Source: Oenanthe sinensis (Eukaryota; Streptophyta; Magnoliopsida; Apiales; Apiaceae). From it: DNA of 64,000 nt. The stretch is taken from positions 46,002,786 to 46,066,785 of the forward strand of contig CM053803.1 of NCBI GenBank assembly GCA_028671895.1, written 5' to 3'. The stretch's first letter is position 1. Each line of letters begins with the position of its first letter. Below are positions 1 through 11,976 of this stretch, one piece after another. Made by a program: the position numbers and the translations under genes. A model generated the notes under the pieces. The model did no database searches. It saw nothing but the letters and a program-made list of their open reading frames with translations, and had not been told where the DNA came from.

Positions 1-749
1 ATCAAGAAGTCATCAAATATAGTATGTGATCGAGAAGTCTAAACATTCGAGAAGTAAGTCATTCAAGGACTAATCGAGAAGTCACAGCTTGTACCCAATC
101 GAGAAGTCAATCACAATGACTTCTCGAAGCAATTTCAATTGAGCACTAGACTATTCCAAAGAGCTATTTTCAAGAAGAATTGCAGAAGAACAATACAGAT
201 AATTTGCAGCTATGTCTTTGCAAGATAAGTCAAGCCTATGAAGATAGTGACAAGTCTACAATGAAGCTGGGAAGATAAGCAAGACAAATGACAGAAGATA
301 TAAAGCTGAACATAGCAGATTGTCAAAACAAGTGTTAGCTAGAAATATATAGTAGTCAAATGTAAAGTATTTCTTGTCTATTTTTAGTTTTAGTTAAACT
401 ATCTTATGTGAGCATGTGCCATAGGACATGTTGTCTATATATTTTATGCACAGCCTAATTAGACAGTTCTAAGATTTTTGTATCAAGTATATTCATACCT
501 TGTATTCTTCCTAGAACAGGAAGCTGAAATTCAAGTTGAATTTCAGACCGTAGCAAAGTTCATTTTAATACAATTAGATTGAAAGTTACATCTGGTATTT
601 TATTTACTTATTGCTTATGTTCTTTGTAACACCAAGCTTGTTTTAACAGACTCTCATTCAAACAACAAACAGTTAATCATTGTTCAAAATGTTTGAAGTA
701 TACATTCATCCCCCCCTCTGTAAACTTATGGGACTTTTAATTCCTAACA
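1..749 (+). repeat. 3' portion of a Copia LTR, cut by the window start
   Basis: This stretch carries the repeated TCGAGAAGTC motif, including ATTCGAGAAGT and one inverted ACTTCTCGAAG. After it comes the same downstream layout as the LTRs at 1090 and 13905: a TATA-like TCTATATATTTTAT near 432-446, then text on an LTR-like 'tcatcccccc' tail and a CTAACA end at 749. What follows (GGTAGTAATG) is not a primer-binding site, so this is the right-hand edge of a 3' LTR or solo LTR. It belongs to the same broad family as the 14-kb element that follows but is not an identical copy. The left end lies outside the window. Confidence 0.75.
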
Positions 750-1084
750 GGTAGTAATGACGTAATTACGATAGAAGAGGGGTTTAATAACTTAATTACC
801 CTTTTACGAATATTACTGGTGTTTTAAAAATATTTTTTTATCTCTTAAAATTTGTTACCCTTTTAATCCAATTTTTAAGTACGAAAAGTAAAGAGTACGG
901 GAAAGAGAATATCACACAATGTTTTTTATCGTGGTTAGGACCACTTATATATTGTTAACTAAATATATAAGTCACCTTAGTCCAGTCCCAGAGCACCTCC
1001 CCGAGCTCGAGATTTTGTTACTTAAACACACTCAGTAGCGTAGACGGAGAAGCCTTTACAACATACAAATATTTATCTTGAACA
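750..1084. other. Spacer between LTR edge and Copia element 1
   Basis: This is non-coding AT-rich sequence with no ORF or repeat that I recognise. It is the old host or transposon DNA into which element 1 inserted. The sequence resumes after 15183 on the far side of the element. Confidence 0.5.
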
Positions 1085-1089
1085 GTAAC

Positions 1090-2366
1090 TGTTGGACCAA
1101 ATCAAGCCTACTACTGTATTTTAACTTGTCTTTGTATAGCACATATGGAACTCAGGTATTAGGTTGGTGACTCTGTATTATTAATGTGTACTTATAGATA
1201 GAAGCATGTTTCTATTACAAATTCAAATGTAAAATTGTAAGTCAAGAATAAAGATCGGCAAATGATTCAATTCTGGATCACGCATCAAGCCTGAGAAGAC
1301 TTCACCAAAAAAAGAATTGCAGTATGAAAAAGCTTCTAAGTCAAGCGATCAATTGAGAAGTCACCCTGGTAGAGAAGTCACATGTGAAACTGGTAGAGAG
1401 GTCTCAGAATGCCTCAATGACTCAGTAGTCAATCGAGAAGTCAACATGTTTGAGAATTCAATATGATCGAGAAGTAAAGAAGTTGAAATCATTCGAGAAG
1501 TCCAGAATAACAATTCAAGAAATTAGTTATTGAAGCAATCGAGAAGTTGAGGAAATGGGTCAATCGAGAAGTGTGTGTAATTAAGTCATTTGAAAAGTCT
1601 AGTCCAATCGAGAAGTCATCAAAAGAAGTATACAATCGAGAAGTCTAGATATTCGAGAAGTAATCAGTTAAATATCAATCGAGAAGTCTCAAAAGTACTC
1701 AATCGAGAAGTCTATTTCATGACTTCTCGAAGCAACGTCAGTTGAGTACTCAAATGTTTCAAGAAGCTAGTTTCAAGGAAAGTTATAGAAGAACAAGACA
1801 AGTAAGTTGAAGCATTGTCATGATCAGGTCAGTCAAACCTGTGAAGATAACAACAAGTCTATAATGAAGCTTGAAGGAAGAATAAAACAAGGACAGAAGA
1901 TAGAATGCAAATGATAAAGACTGTCAAAGAGAAAGACTTGGCTAGAAATAGAATTCAGTAAAATGTAAAGTTTCATTTGTCTGTTTCTAGTTATAGTATA
2001 AGTGATTGTGAAATAATGTGCACCAAGGCATGTTGTCTATTTAGTAGAGTGCACAACTCCATAGTTCAGTATGTTGAATAGTTTTTTATACCTTGTTTTC
2101 TTTCAAGAACAAGAAGCTGAGATTCAAATCAGAATCTCAAATGTGTAGCATTTCATTCTAATATAATTAGTTTTAAATTAATCCTTGTGTTTGTCCATTC
2201 TATTCCGGATTTTCATGATAAACATTATAGAGATTATTCAACCTACAAACAGTTAACAAATCAGTTCATTGATAAAATCAAATAGAATTCAAAAGTAGTT
2301 TGAAAAAGTTGAAACCATACATTCACCCCCTATCTGCATAGTTTCTGTAAGATTACATTTCTAACA
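1090..2366 (+). repeat. 5' LTR of Copia element 1
   Basis: It begins TGTTGG and ends CTAACA, and is 1,277 bp long. From about 1330 to 1740 it holds an irregular array of the motif (A/T)TCGAGAAGT: ten forward copies, several degenerate ones, and one inverted copy at about 1721-1732. A weak TATA-like CTATTTAGTAG lies at about 2037. A U5-type tail with 'attcaccccctat' precedes the end. The LTR supplies the promoter of the genomic RNA. Some motif copies read TTCnnGAA, a heat-shock-element half-pair. Confidence 0.93.
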
Positions 2367-2380
2367 AGTGGTATCAGGGC
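2367..2380 (+). other. Primer-binding site of Copia element 1
   Basis: Directly after the LTR comes AG, then TGGTATCAGGGC at 2369-2380. This is one base from the TGGTATCAGAGC that pairs with the 3' end of plant initiator Met-tRNA, the usual Copia primer. Confidence 0.88.
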
Positions 2381-2416
2381 ACATGTTATTGACATACAAA
2401 CAATACAAAGATCAAG

Positions 2417-4870
2417 ATGAGTTTATAGAAGCTAAACAAAATCAATATTCCTCCATTTGACATAGAACACTACATACTATGGAAAAAGAAAATGCTAGCA
2501 TTCATCAATACTGCAAACTACATGTATCCTGAGATCTTGAAAAATGGACCCTTCATGCTAGTAACACTAGTTCCTGAAACAACTAGTGGCTCAGAAGTAA
2601 TACCAGCCACATGGATACCAAAAGATCCATCTCAGTACACTGACACTGAAAGAGAGAAAGTGGCTCTTGACAATAGTCTCATGCTCATACTGACTGATTC
2701 TCTAGACATGGTCATGTATAGCAATGTTATCAACTGCACCACTTCCAAGCACATTTGGGAAACCATAGAGCTACTATGTGAAGGCACAGTGAAAGTAAGA
2801 GAAAATCAAAGATAGTTGTTGGTCTCACAATATGAAGCATTTATGTCAAAACCAAATGAAGGCATAACTGAGGTTTTTGAAAGGTTCAACAAACTGATTA
2901 ATGAACTCCAGTTGCATGGAAAGACCTGTGAGATAAAAGAAAAGAACTTGTGACTCTTCCAGAGCACTTGGAGCACAAAATTGCTACTATCTGAGAAGGA
3001 AGAGATCTAATAAAACTTTCATTAGAAACTATGTATAGAATATTAAAGATATATGAACTAGAGTACTTTCAAAAGAAGTCTATTCTAGGAAATAGAGGAA
3101 AAATGGCAAATGTCTCTAGTTCCTTAATTGTCAAAAAACCAATGAAGGTGGAAAGAGCTAGTACAAGCCAAAGAATGAGGAATGAGGAAAGTGTTGAAAA
3201 TGACAAAGAAGAAAAGGATTCTGTCAAGAGTGAATATGAAGATGAATTCTACACTCTTGAAGAGCTTGAAATTATGGACAACAAGTCCATGACCTTCATG
3301 GCTAGAAAGTTTGGAAACTTGAGGTTTAAGAAAAACAAAAGCTTCAAGCCAAAACCAAACTTTGGCTTTTCAAGTAAAGGAAAATCTCCTAAGATAATTT
3401 TAAAGGAGGTTACAAGACTGGATCTGTTATAAGGTAAAAAAATATGGTGCTACAATTGTGATAAATTGGGACACTTTGCCACTGAGTGTAGAAAACCAAA
3501 AGCAGCCAGAAAGGACAAAGAGTATTTGGAATTGGAATCCAAGTATGAAGCCCTGTTAAAAAAAATACACTGGTAGAGCATACATTACTGAAGGCAAATG
3601 CTCAGATGATACTGATGAAGATGAAGAAGAAGAGTATGGTAACTTGGCCCTCATGGCTAAATCAGATGAAGGAGTATCAACCTCAACAAGTCAGTACCAA
3701 TCCTAACCTCTATTGACATGTTAAAATCTCAATATAAGAAAACTGTGGAAGAATTAAGTGTTGAAATGTTTAATATTCATACCAGTATGAATGTTGCTTA
3801 TGAGGAAATTGATAGATTATTGAAAGCTAATGATGAACTGTCTATTAAGAATGAACATCTAGAACTATTCTTGGTTAACAGCAATCCATGAAATAAGAGA
3901 ATGAGTATTAAATAACAAAATCACTTGTCTAGAACAGATTGAGTTGTTCTTAAGAGATCAAATCTCTGAGAATGAACTGAAGATAAAATCCTATCAAAAC
4001 TCATATGTAGCACTGCAAGAGTTTCATGAGAAACACCATGAAAATTCTAAGGATGGAGTTGGGTTTGACTATGACACTCTTAAAAATAAATTTTTTATGT
4101 CAACAAAAGACATGAAAACTGAAGTTCTTGGTAATCCTCATATTTTGAAAAATGTCAAAGCTCTAATTTTTAAGAAAAAAACTATTGAGTTTGATGAAGT
4201 TAGTATGGTCATCAAACATCAGTTGAATGATGAGGATGAACTAAAAACTAAAAGTGATGGCCTTATGTTGCAATAGAAGATTCAACATTCAAGGCCAAGT
4301 CCACCCCTGTTAAACTTGAAAGAAAATAAAATGTCCAGAAAAATGACACCATGCATGATAAGAAGAAAAGACAAATTGAAATGACAAAGTAGGCATTAAC
4401 AAATACACCAATTATGCCCCTATTCACAATGTTCCTAGGAATCTTTGTAAAAACTGTGGTTCAACAAATCACCTTACTCATGTGTGCAAGAAACCTGCTA
4501 TTAATAGTTCTGAATTTGTTTGTGGCTATGTGAAACCTTTAATGCATGATAATCATAAATTCTGTGGCAATTTTGATTGTATGCCATGCAACCTGAATGT
4601 TATAAATACTTGCTTTAGATTAAGGAAACAGTTTGTTGAAGGATGCATTAGTCAAAACATAGACAATAAAAATGCTAGGCCTAAATCTACAAGTCCAGGT
4701 AATGGAAGAAAACACTCCATGTCACCTAGGAATGCATCTAGCTCAGGTTGCACAAACCAAGCTAAGAATCAAAACCAGAAAAAGGAAAGTGTGCATAACA
4801 ACCTAGATATTCACATGACACAGAAAAAGGAAAGTGTGCATGACAACCTAGAAAAAGGAAAGGACTGTTG
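2417..4870 (+). pseudogene. gag: gag of Copia element 1, broken
   Basis: Gag would form the capsid-like particle and bind the RNA. The first ATG at 2417 is followed by a stop at the fourth codon. The reading then continues through an N-terminal gag domain (open 2492-2815) and further pieces in shifted frames (3031-3432, 3944-4276, 4482-4871). Two CCHC zinc knuckles of the form C-X2-C-X4-H-X4-C are visible, at 3448-3489 and 4446-4487. The second is followed by a cysteine-rich DCMPCNLNV stretch. Between them lies a coiled-coil-like, Lys/Glu-rich part. At least four frame breaks separate the pieces, so no full-length protein is possible. It sits just after the primer site and before protease, as expected for Copia. 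Confidence 0.85.
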
Positions 4871-4952
4871 ACAAGACAAATGATATTCATGTAGCTAAGC
4901 AAAAAGGAGCTAACCTATTTTGGGTACCAAAGAAAACTTGATATTGTTTTGA

Positions 4953-5633
4953 TTGCAGCGCACAGGTAAGAAGAAGAAGGTTATGTGGATCTTGGACAGT
5001 GGATGCTCAAGGCACATGACAGGTGACAAAGCCCTGTTGTCACAATTCAAGGAAGAGGTTGGCCCAATGGTGACCTTTGGAGACAACATCATTAGTTTCA
5101 CCATGGGATATGGCAAATTGATTCATAAAAATGTTATCATTGAAGATGTATCTTTGGTAAATGGTTTGAAGCACAACTTATTAAGTGTCACTCAATTCTG
5201 TAACAAACACTTGAAGGTGGAGTTTGATAAAGAAATGTGCCTCACATCACACAGAAAGACCAAAGAAATTGCTCTACAAGGAGTAAGAAAAGGAAGCTTG
5301 TTTGTAGCTGATTTGGACTCTGTAAACAATGATAAGATATGTTATTTCTACACCAAGGCCTCAGAAAGAAAAAGTTGGCTATGGCACAAGAGACTCTATC
5401 ATTTGAATTTCAAGAATCTGAATTCTCTAGTCAAAAGAGAGTTGGTAAAGGATTTGCCTCCACTTGAATTCTGCATAGAAGGATTGTGTGAGGCATGTCA
5501 AAAAGGAAAGATGAAAAGATCAAGTCATAGAAGTAAAGAATTTACATCTATTACAAAACCTCTGCAATTGATTCGCATGGATCTCTTTGGACCAGTCAAT
5601 GTCAAAGAAGAAATATGCATTAGTCATGGTTGA
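4953..5633 (+). pseudogene. Copia protease plus GAG-pre-integrase part
   Basis: An open frame of 226 residues carries the aspartic protease active site as ILDSG (Asp15-Ser16-Gly17 of this frame). It is followed by the zinc-binding integrase N-terminus (His145, His150, Cys179, Cys182; pattern H-X4-H...C-X2-C), so protease and pre-integrase motifs are intact. The frame runs out after LFGPVNV, where the next frame (from about 5587) picks up the integrase core. A single-base slip near 5600 has split the polyprotein. In the living element protease matures Gag-Pol and the zinc finger helps integrase multimerise on cDNA ends. Confidence 0.87.
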
Positions 5634-6489
5634 TGACTACTCCAAATACATATGGGTGGAATTCCTGCACTCAAAAGATGAAGTTCCTAAGTTCATTATT
5701 GAAAACCTAAGAAGATTGGATAAAGGCCCAACACCTATTGTGGCCTTAAGAAGTGACAATGGGACAGAATTCAAAAATGCTACATTAAGAGAATTCTACA
5801 AAGAAAATGGAATTACTCACCAATTCTCAGCTCCAAGGACTCCACAACAAAATGGAGTTGTTGAGAGGAAAAACAAGACTGTAATTGAAGTTGCAAGGAC
5901 CATGTTAACAGAAGCTAGTCTATTAACAAGCTTTTGGGTTGAAGCTGTCAGAACTGCATGTTACACTCAAAACAGGACACTCATCACAAAATCTGTTGGA
6001 AAGACTCCTTATCATATCATGACAAACAGAAGACTATATGTCAAGCATATGCATGTGTTTGGAGCAAAATGTTTTGTTCTCAAAGATGATGCTGACCATC
6101 TAGGAAAATTTGAAGGCAAAGCATATGAAATAATCTTTGTAGGATACTCCTTGGATAAAATTGTCTACAGAGTATATGTGATTGATCAACAAAAGGTGAT
6201 GGAAAGCACAAATGTGAATTTTGATGATTTCAAGTTTCCTGCCATAAGTCTTGAAGGAGAAAACTGTGACACTTTGAGGTTTGAAAATGAAATGGAAATG
6301 GAAGCATCTGAAAATGAAAAAGGTGACAATGCACATGAAGGCTCACATATGAAAATTTCACATGATACAAATGAAGAGAGAAACATGGAGGATTTCAGTC
6401 ACATACAACTTGAGAATTCTCCACACAACCCTAACATTCATTCATGGAGAGATTTTCTCAAGGATAAAAAACAAATGCAAACAACCTAA
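5587..6489 (+). pseudogene. Copia integrase core
   Basis: This 300-residue open frame holds the DDE integrase core: Asp16/17 in VDDYSKY, Asp57 in RSDNGTEF and Glu93 in NGVVERKN. The last two are separated by 35 residues, which is the canonical D-D(35)-E spacing. The domain would insert the cDNA into the host genome. The C-terminal part (from about residue 170) is the acidic, low-complexity linker typical of Copia. The frame then stops and reverse transcriptase continues downstream in other frames. The catalytic triad is intact, but the split from the upstream zinc finger makes the copy non-functional. Confidence 0.88.
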
Positions 6490-6589
6490 ATCATGAAGAA
6501 ACAAGTTCAAACGCAATAGGTGTGGCTCATGAAAGAAAATGAAATAGAGCTCACACTGCAGACCAAATTATTGGCAATCCTGATGAAAG

Positions 6590-7491
6590 GGTGAGAACAA
6601 GAAGGGCAACCATAAATGAATGCTTGTATGCCTGCTTTCTGTCTCAAAATGAATCTAAAAAGGTTGAAGAAGCATTGTTGGATCCAGACTGGATTATTTC
6701 CATGCAGGAAGAGCTAAATCAATTTGAGAGAAACAATGTTTAGGAATTGGTGCCACCTCCTAAAGATAGATCAATTATTGGCACACAATAGAATTGTTAT
6801 AAGAAACAAGGCAAGGTTGGTTGCAAAAGGATATTCATAAGAAGAAGGCATTGACTATGATGAGACATTTGCTCCTCTTGCAAGACTAGAGGCAATAAGG
6901 ATTTTTCTAGCCTTTGTAGCCTAATCATATTTTAAGGTTTATCAAATGGATGTCAAGAGTACATTTCTAAATGGTGAATTGGAAGAAGAAGTTTATGTGC
7001 AACAACCACCTAGCTTTGAGGACTTAAAATTCCCTAATTTTGTTTATAGTCTCCCCAAAGCATTGTATGGACTCAAACAAGCCCCTAGAGTATGGTATGA
7101 CACTCTATCAAAGTTTTTACTGGAAAATTAGTTCACTGGCTGAACAATTGAAAAAACTCTCTTTTATAAGAAACATGGTGATGACATCATTCTAGTTCAA
7201 ATTTATGTGGATGACATCATTTTTGGCTCTACAAATGAAAAGTTGTGTCAAGGATTTTCAAAGTTCATGCAAAGTGAATATGAAATGAGCATGATAGGAG
7301 AACTCAATTATTTTCTAGGCCTTCAAATAAGTCAAAGAATAGATGACATTTTCATATGTCAAACCAAATACATCAGTGAATTTTTCAAGAGGTTTGATAT
7401 GCAAGATTGCTCACCTGTCAAAAAACAAATGTGTACAGCTATCAAGCTTGATGATGATACGAAAGGTAAAATTTTAAACAAAGACCTATAG
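6590..7491 (+). pseudogene. Copia reverse transcriptase, several stops and a deletion
   Basis: The RVT_2-type reverse transcriptase is recognisable in pieces. They are a DPDWIISMQEELNQFERN start near 6680, the YDETFAPLARLEAIR region near 6850, MDVKS...NGELEEEVYVQQPP at 6946-7010, LYGLKQAPRVWYD near 7060, and the polymerase site YVDD at 7204-7215. Several stops break the frame (for example at 6742, 6788 and 7129). The part between the conserved IIGT and the RNKARLVAKGY block is too short, which indicates a small deletion near 6785. It would copy the RNA into cDNA. Confidence 0.87.
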
Positions 7492-8115
7492 AGGAATGAT
7501 TGGATCTCTACTATATCTAACAGCTAGTAGGCCAGACATCATGTTCTCCACATGTTTATGTTTAAGGTTTCAGGCCAATCCAAAAGAATTTCATCTCATT
7601 GCTGTCAAAAGAATTCTGAGATATTTGAAAGGAACAACACAGATGGGATTGTGGTACCCAAAGTAAACAGGATTCAACCTAGTTGGTTATTCTGATGCTG
7701 ATTTTGCTGGATACAGAGTTATAGAAAGAGCACCTCTGGAAGCTATCAATTTCTTGGACAAAGATTGGTGTCATGGTATAGCAAGAAGCAACAATCAATT
7801 TCAACTTCTACAGCTGAGGCTGAATATATAGTTGCGGGAATCTGCTATGCTCAAGTGCTTTGGATAAGAAATCAATGAAGGGATTATGGACTAGTTTTGG
7901 AGAGAATTCCTATCATGTGTGACAATACTAGTGCCATATCCATTGTTGCAAATCCACTAAATCATTCAAAGACAAAGCACATTAATGTAATGTACCATTT
8001 CATAAGGGAACATGCAGAAAATGGAGTAATTGAATTATTCTATATCCCTACATAAAAACAGTTGGCTGATATATTTACTAAACCACTAGATGAAGCCACA
8101 TTTAATAGATTGGTT
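7492..8115 (+). pseudogene. Copia RNase H, frameshifted
   Basis: The connection and RNase H part follows reverse transcriptase. SLLYLTASRPDIMF lies near 7505, HLIAVKRILRYLKGTT near 7590 and NLVGYSDADFAG near 7677. Beyond about 7715 the homology moves between frames with several stops, and the C-terminal tail fades by about 8115. The domain would degrade the RNA of the RNA:DNA hybrid. Confidence 0.82.
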
Positions 8116-8550
8116 AGTGAGATTAGAATGCTAAATTTTTCTGACTATTGGCTAAATGAATATATTTCACCAACTGTTGCAATAATTGTTTCAGAAACAT
8201 GTATTCTAAATTATTTATCTAAGTGAAACAAACTGGTGTATACTTATAAATGCATTAGTTATATTGTTATACATTGTTTTTTAAAAATAAAATGATATTG
8301 TAGCTTGGAACTATTTTTATGTTCTAAGGAAACCTGAAATAAAACATTATACTTGTTCATTTTTAAATAACAAGTGTGATATTCAATTATGCAAGAATAA
8401 TTAGCAAATGCATTTTTAATCCCAAATTAACTTTTATTTATTTAAATTTAATCTGAAAAATGTGTTTGACAAATTTTTATTTTATTTTCCAAGTGAAAAT
8501 AGAATAATCTTTCAAAAACTGGAGTTTATGATTAAGTTGCCATTTTTTTC
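8116..8550 (+). other. AT-rich spacer inside Copia element 1
   Basis: There is no ORF or domain here. It is AT-rich sequence between the end of RNase H and the motif array that precedes the extra 3' ORF. Confidence 0.5.
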
Positions 8551-8848
8551 TAACTTCTCGACTAAGTCTTAATTTGTGAGTTCTCGAATAGTTCACTTTG
8601 GTGAGTTCTCGATCAACTATGTTTTATAGAGTCCTTGATCCAGTATTAATGAGAGTTCTCGACCACTAGAGTTCTCGGTTAATTTCAAATTGAGTTCTCG
8701 AATGGTATAGTTCTCGAATGCACATATACATGAGTTCTCGATTAATTTCTGATAGTTCTCTACTAAAGTTACTTTATTCATTTCCTGAGTTCTCGACCAT
8801 TCAAAGTCGATTACAATTCTAGTTGAGTTGTCTAAGTCATATAAATAG
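8551..8848 (+). promoter_or_regulatory. Candidate internal promoter: TTCTCGA array plus TATA box
   Basis: Nine copies of TTCTCG(A/G), mostly as GAGTTCTCGA, plus two degenerate copies lie between 8551 and 8797 at irregular spacing. About 43 bp after the last copy is TATAAATAG at 8840-8848. A CT-rich leader then runs to an ATG at 8992. Read on the other strand the motif is TCGAGAACTC, sharing the core TCGAGAA with the LTR array motif TCGAGAAGTC. Three copies have the form TTCTCGAA (TTCnnGAA), the core of plant heat-shock elements. This looks like a second promoter dedicated to the downstream extra ORF. Function is inferred only from layout. Confidence 0.6.
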
Positions 8849-11800
8849 AAAAGTAGATCTAAAATTTCATTTCTATGCTTAATCGCAAACTCAAAGAAAT
8901 TCTTGCTCTCTACAGTCTCATTCGAATTCTCTCATTGCTTTTCTTTAAACCTTCTTCATTTCTTCACTTCTCTTTTCTATACACTATTCAAATGGCTTCT
9001 TCTAGTTCCACTCATGTAACTGAAGTCTATGTAATTCCTGAAACAAACTTCCTAGCCATTGCACGAGATGCAGATGTCAAACAACAATACAAGTGTTTCA
9101 CTAGGTTTCTTATTAACTCCTATTTGAAAAAGGCTCTGTTGACAAACCCACCTCTGTACTTAGACATTCTAGAGCAGTTCTGGAACACTGCTAACTGGAA
9201 GGAGGTTGCATTGGAGGATGGGAGCTCCAAGATATTGGTAACCTGTAAAATCCAAAAGGTGGACATTAGTTTTGATAAAAATGATGTGAATGCAAGTTTG
9301 TCACTTTCAACTGAAAGATTCGATGCAGAGCCATCTGAAAATGATCTTCTAGACTTTCTAGAGTTCATTAAATATTCAAACACTGTGGAGAAGGGTGTAG
9401 ATGACAAGAAGTATAGGCTGGGCAAGATCAACAAGAAGTTCTTGAGAAAGGAGTGGTCATTCCTGTTTGAAACAATCCTTAGGGTTCACCTGCAAGAAGA
9501 TAGGGTTTGATCAAATCAGCCTCATTGCCTTGAAGTTGGCCTACTCATTGGCTTACAACCAGAAGCTAAATGTTGGGAAGCTAATTCTTAGGGAGCTCAT
9601 AACCAGGATCCCTAAGAGAGGTAATGAGATTTTCTTCCCTCATTTTATTCAATCAATTCTCAATTATAAAAATGCTAGTTTGATTGAACTACCTGAGAAG
9701 AACAAAAATAGAATTGGTTACTCTAAATCTATTGTAAAAATCATTTTTACTACATTGGATAGGAGAACCACAGTGAATGTACCTCTTCAAATCACACCTC
9801 ATATGAGGAGTGTATTTGAAGGGTATCCACTTGTGCATCCTACATATGGTTATCTTGAGGCAGTAGAGGGTCCCAAGGTGGCAGAAGTACCAAATGCACC
9901 TAACTCTGGGACTCTTAACCCAACTGTAAACCGTTCTTCAAATCCATTAGATGATAGTGAACCAACCTCTACATCCTCTCAACAGGGTGTAGTGGAAAAG
10001 AAGAAAAGAAAGAAACCAGCTGCTAAGAAGAAATTAGAAGTAGTTGTAGAGGTAACTCAAGATGAGTTAACTGTGGCACCTCTAAAAAAGAGAAAGAACA
10101 ATAAAGAGGTCACTCTAGACTACTCTGCACCCTCCCAACAAGATGTAGAGGTTACAAAGGGACTAAACTAGTTACTAGGTGCACTTTCTCATCAAAGTGA
10201 ACCTATTAAAATTGGGAGCCAGCACACTCCACTTTGTAAAGAGTCTGCACCATCACAAGAACCCACTCTTGTTGATGAGAGGTGTGAAGTTGAAAAGGAA
10301 ACACAAGTGCACATAGGATCTTCTATTAAAACTTCCCCACTTTCTCATAAGGAGTTGCCAATACTCACATCTACTCAAAACACTACTTCCACTTCTCAAA
10401 TTGCTTCCCAACTAATTGTGTCTATTCAAACACAAAAGGTTATTGATCACCAGGAATCCAATCCTCCTGGTGAGCCAATTTCAAGTGACTTGGTGTATGA
10501 CACCTTGTTCACCACTCAGGATACTCATTTAGATGTGAGGGAATACATGCTGAGGTATATCATGACGACACCATCAAAACCACAGAGGTTCCAGGAGTTT
10601 TTACTTCAGACTCTGTGATGGCTGAGGAAACATTTCCCTTTGGTCTTATTAATGAGCCATTGGAGCACCTAGTGTCTTCACAAACATTGGGTAACCTGGG
10701 GGACCTCCACTCCACGCAAATGACATCCCCTAGTCAATCCCCAGCCATACAAAGGTTGTCCTCTAGGAGGAATTCGCCTATTCATCTAGAATCTATTAAT
10801 AATTCATCTGAGAAATTGGATGAAGATATAAATACTGAGGGAGCCACTATAACAAGTGGCTCTAACTTTCTATCAGAATGGCTGAAGCCTGTGCAATATG
10901 ACAGTGCTTCAGGACCATCCACCGGTAGTGTTATGTCTGAGGAAAAATTAAAAGAAATCAATGGAGACCAGTTGGATGGGTTCTATTACATTGCACAACA
11001 GCTGTTCACTTCTCACTTGACAAATCAAGATTATGCTGCTATTCTATTGGAGTATGCAAAGGATCAAAAGGAAATTAAGGACGAAAATGCAAAAATGGTT
11101 GAAGAATGAGAGGCCAATGTTGATGCCTGGTTGGATAAAAAGTAAAATGTGAGCATATATGAGATGCTGCAATGGATGAGGAAAAATATTTGACTTCTCT
11201 TGGATCATGTGAAAAAATCTTCACTCCAACTGCCATATATGATGCAATTCATGAAGCTACCAAAGTGAAATTGCAGGTCAACCACTATTTGGCTAGAGGA
11301 CTCCAGTCTGAAATTGAAGATCACGGACATAAGATGGAGTTCAGAATGAAATCTATTGATGACAAACTCATGCCTAGTGGTCATGCTCCTGTTCACTCAA
11401 AATTTGAATCATCTCTGGCCAGAATTCAAAGGATATGAATGAAAAAATGGAAAAATGGAGAAAACATTTAAAGAAATGGTTGAAAGCAATGTTTCTTTGC
11501 AATAGAATCAAACCAAAATCAACAATATAGTGGAGGTTTTGTATAAGAACAGACATGCTGATAGATTTCCAGAAAATGTGCCATTCCATGACTTGACTCC
11601 TTTTCAAGTGGATATCTACTATTAAGCCAAGGCCAAGATAGAAGTAGCTAAAACTCTAATTGTTGCAAAACTAAATGAAAAGGTTGAGAAACTGTCCTCA
11701 GATCAACAAACTCTTGCTAACACAATTTCTAAAGTGGCGTCTAGTGTGAATTCTCTGCAAAAAGACATTGACACCTCCATGTCAACACATAACATCACTC

Positions 11801-11943
11801 TTCAACAAGTTACAAATCAACTTGCAAACATTCAGACTCTTCTCTCAATAATGATTGTTCCTGGTCAAGCACCTCAAGTACAAATCCCAACTCAACTCAT
11901 GCCAACTCATTCTTCATTCATACCCAGGCACCAAGATATCAAC

Positions 11944-11976
11944 CCTAAGGGGGAGAAAGAAAGAAGGGAGGAGATT
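11944..11976 (+). other. Polypurine-like tract inside the extra 3' ORF
   Basis: A purine run beginning TAAGGGGGAGAAAG resembles a plus-strand primer tract but lies about 2 kb (1.25 kb without the MITE) before the 3' LTR. Redundant polypurine tracts upstream of the 3' LTR are a known Sirevirus trait. Confidence 0.5.

Noticed and set aside
1320..1740. CRISPR-like array of short repeats
   Set aside because: Units are about 10 bp, spacing is irregular, and the array is inside an LTR repeated at 14200-14560. It is a promoter-type array in a plant retroelement.
8875..8991. Upstream start with a hydrophobic N-terminus (signal peptide for an envelope protein)
   Set aside because: The hydrophobic stretch comes from translating the CT-rich leader. 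The TATA spacing favours the ATG at 8992, though the longer form is not excluded.
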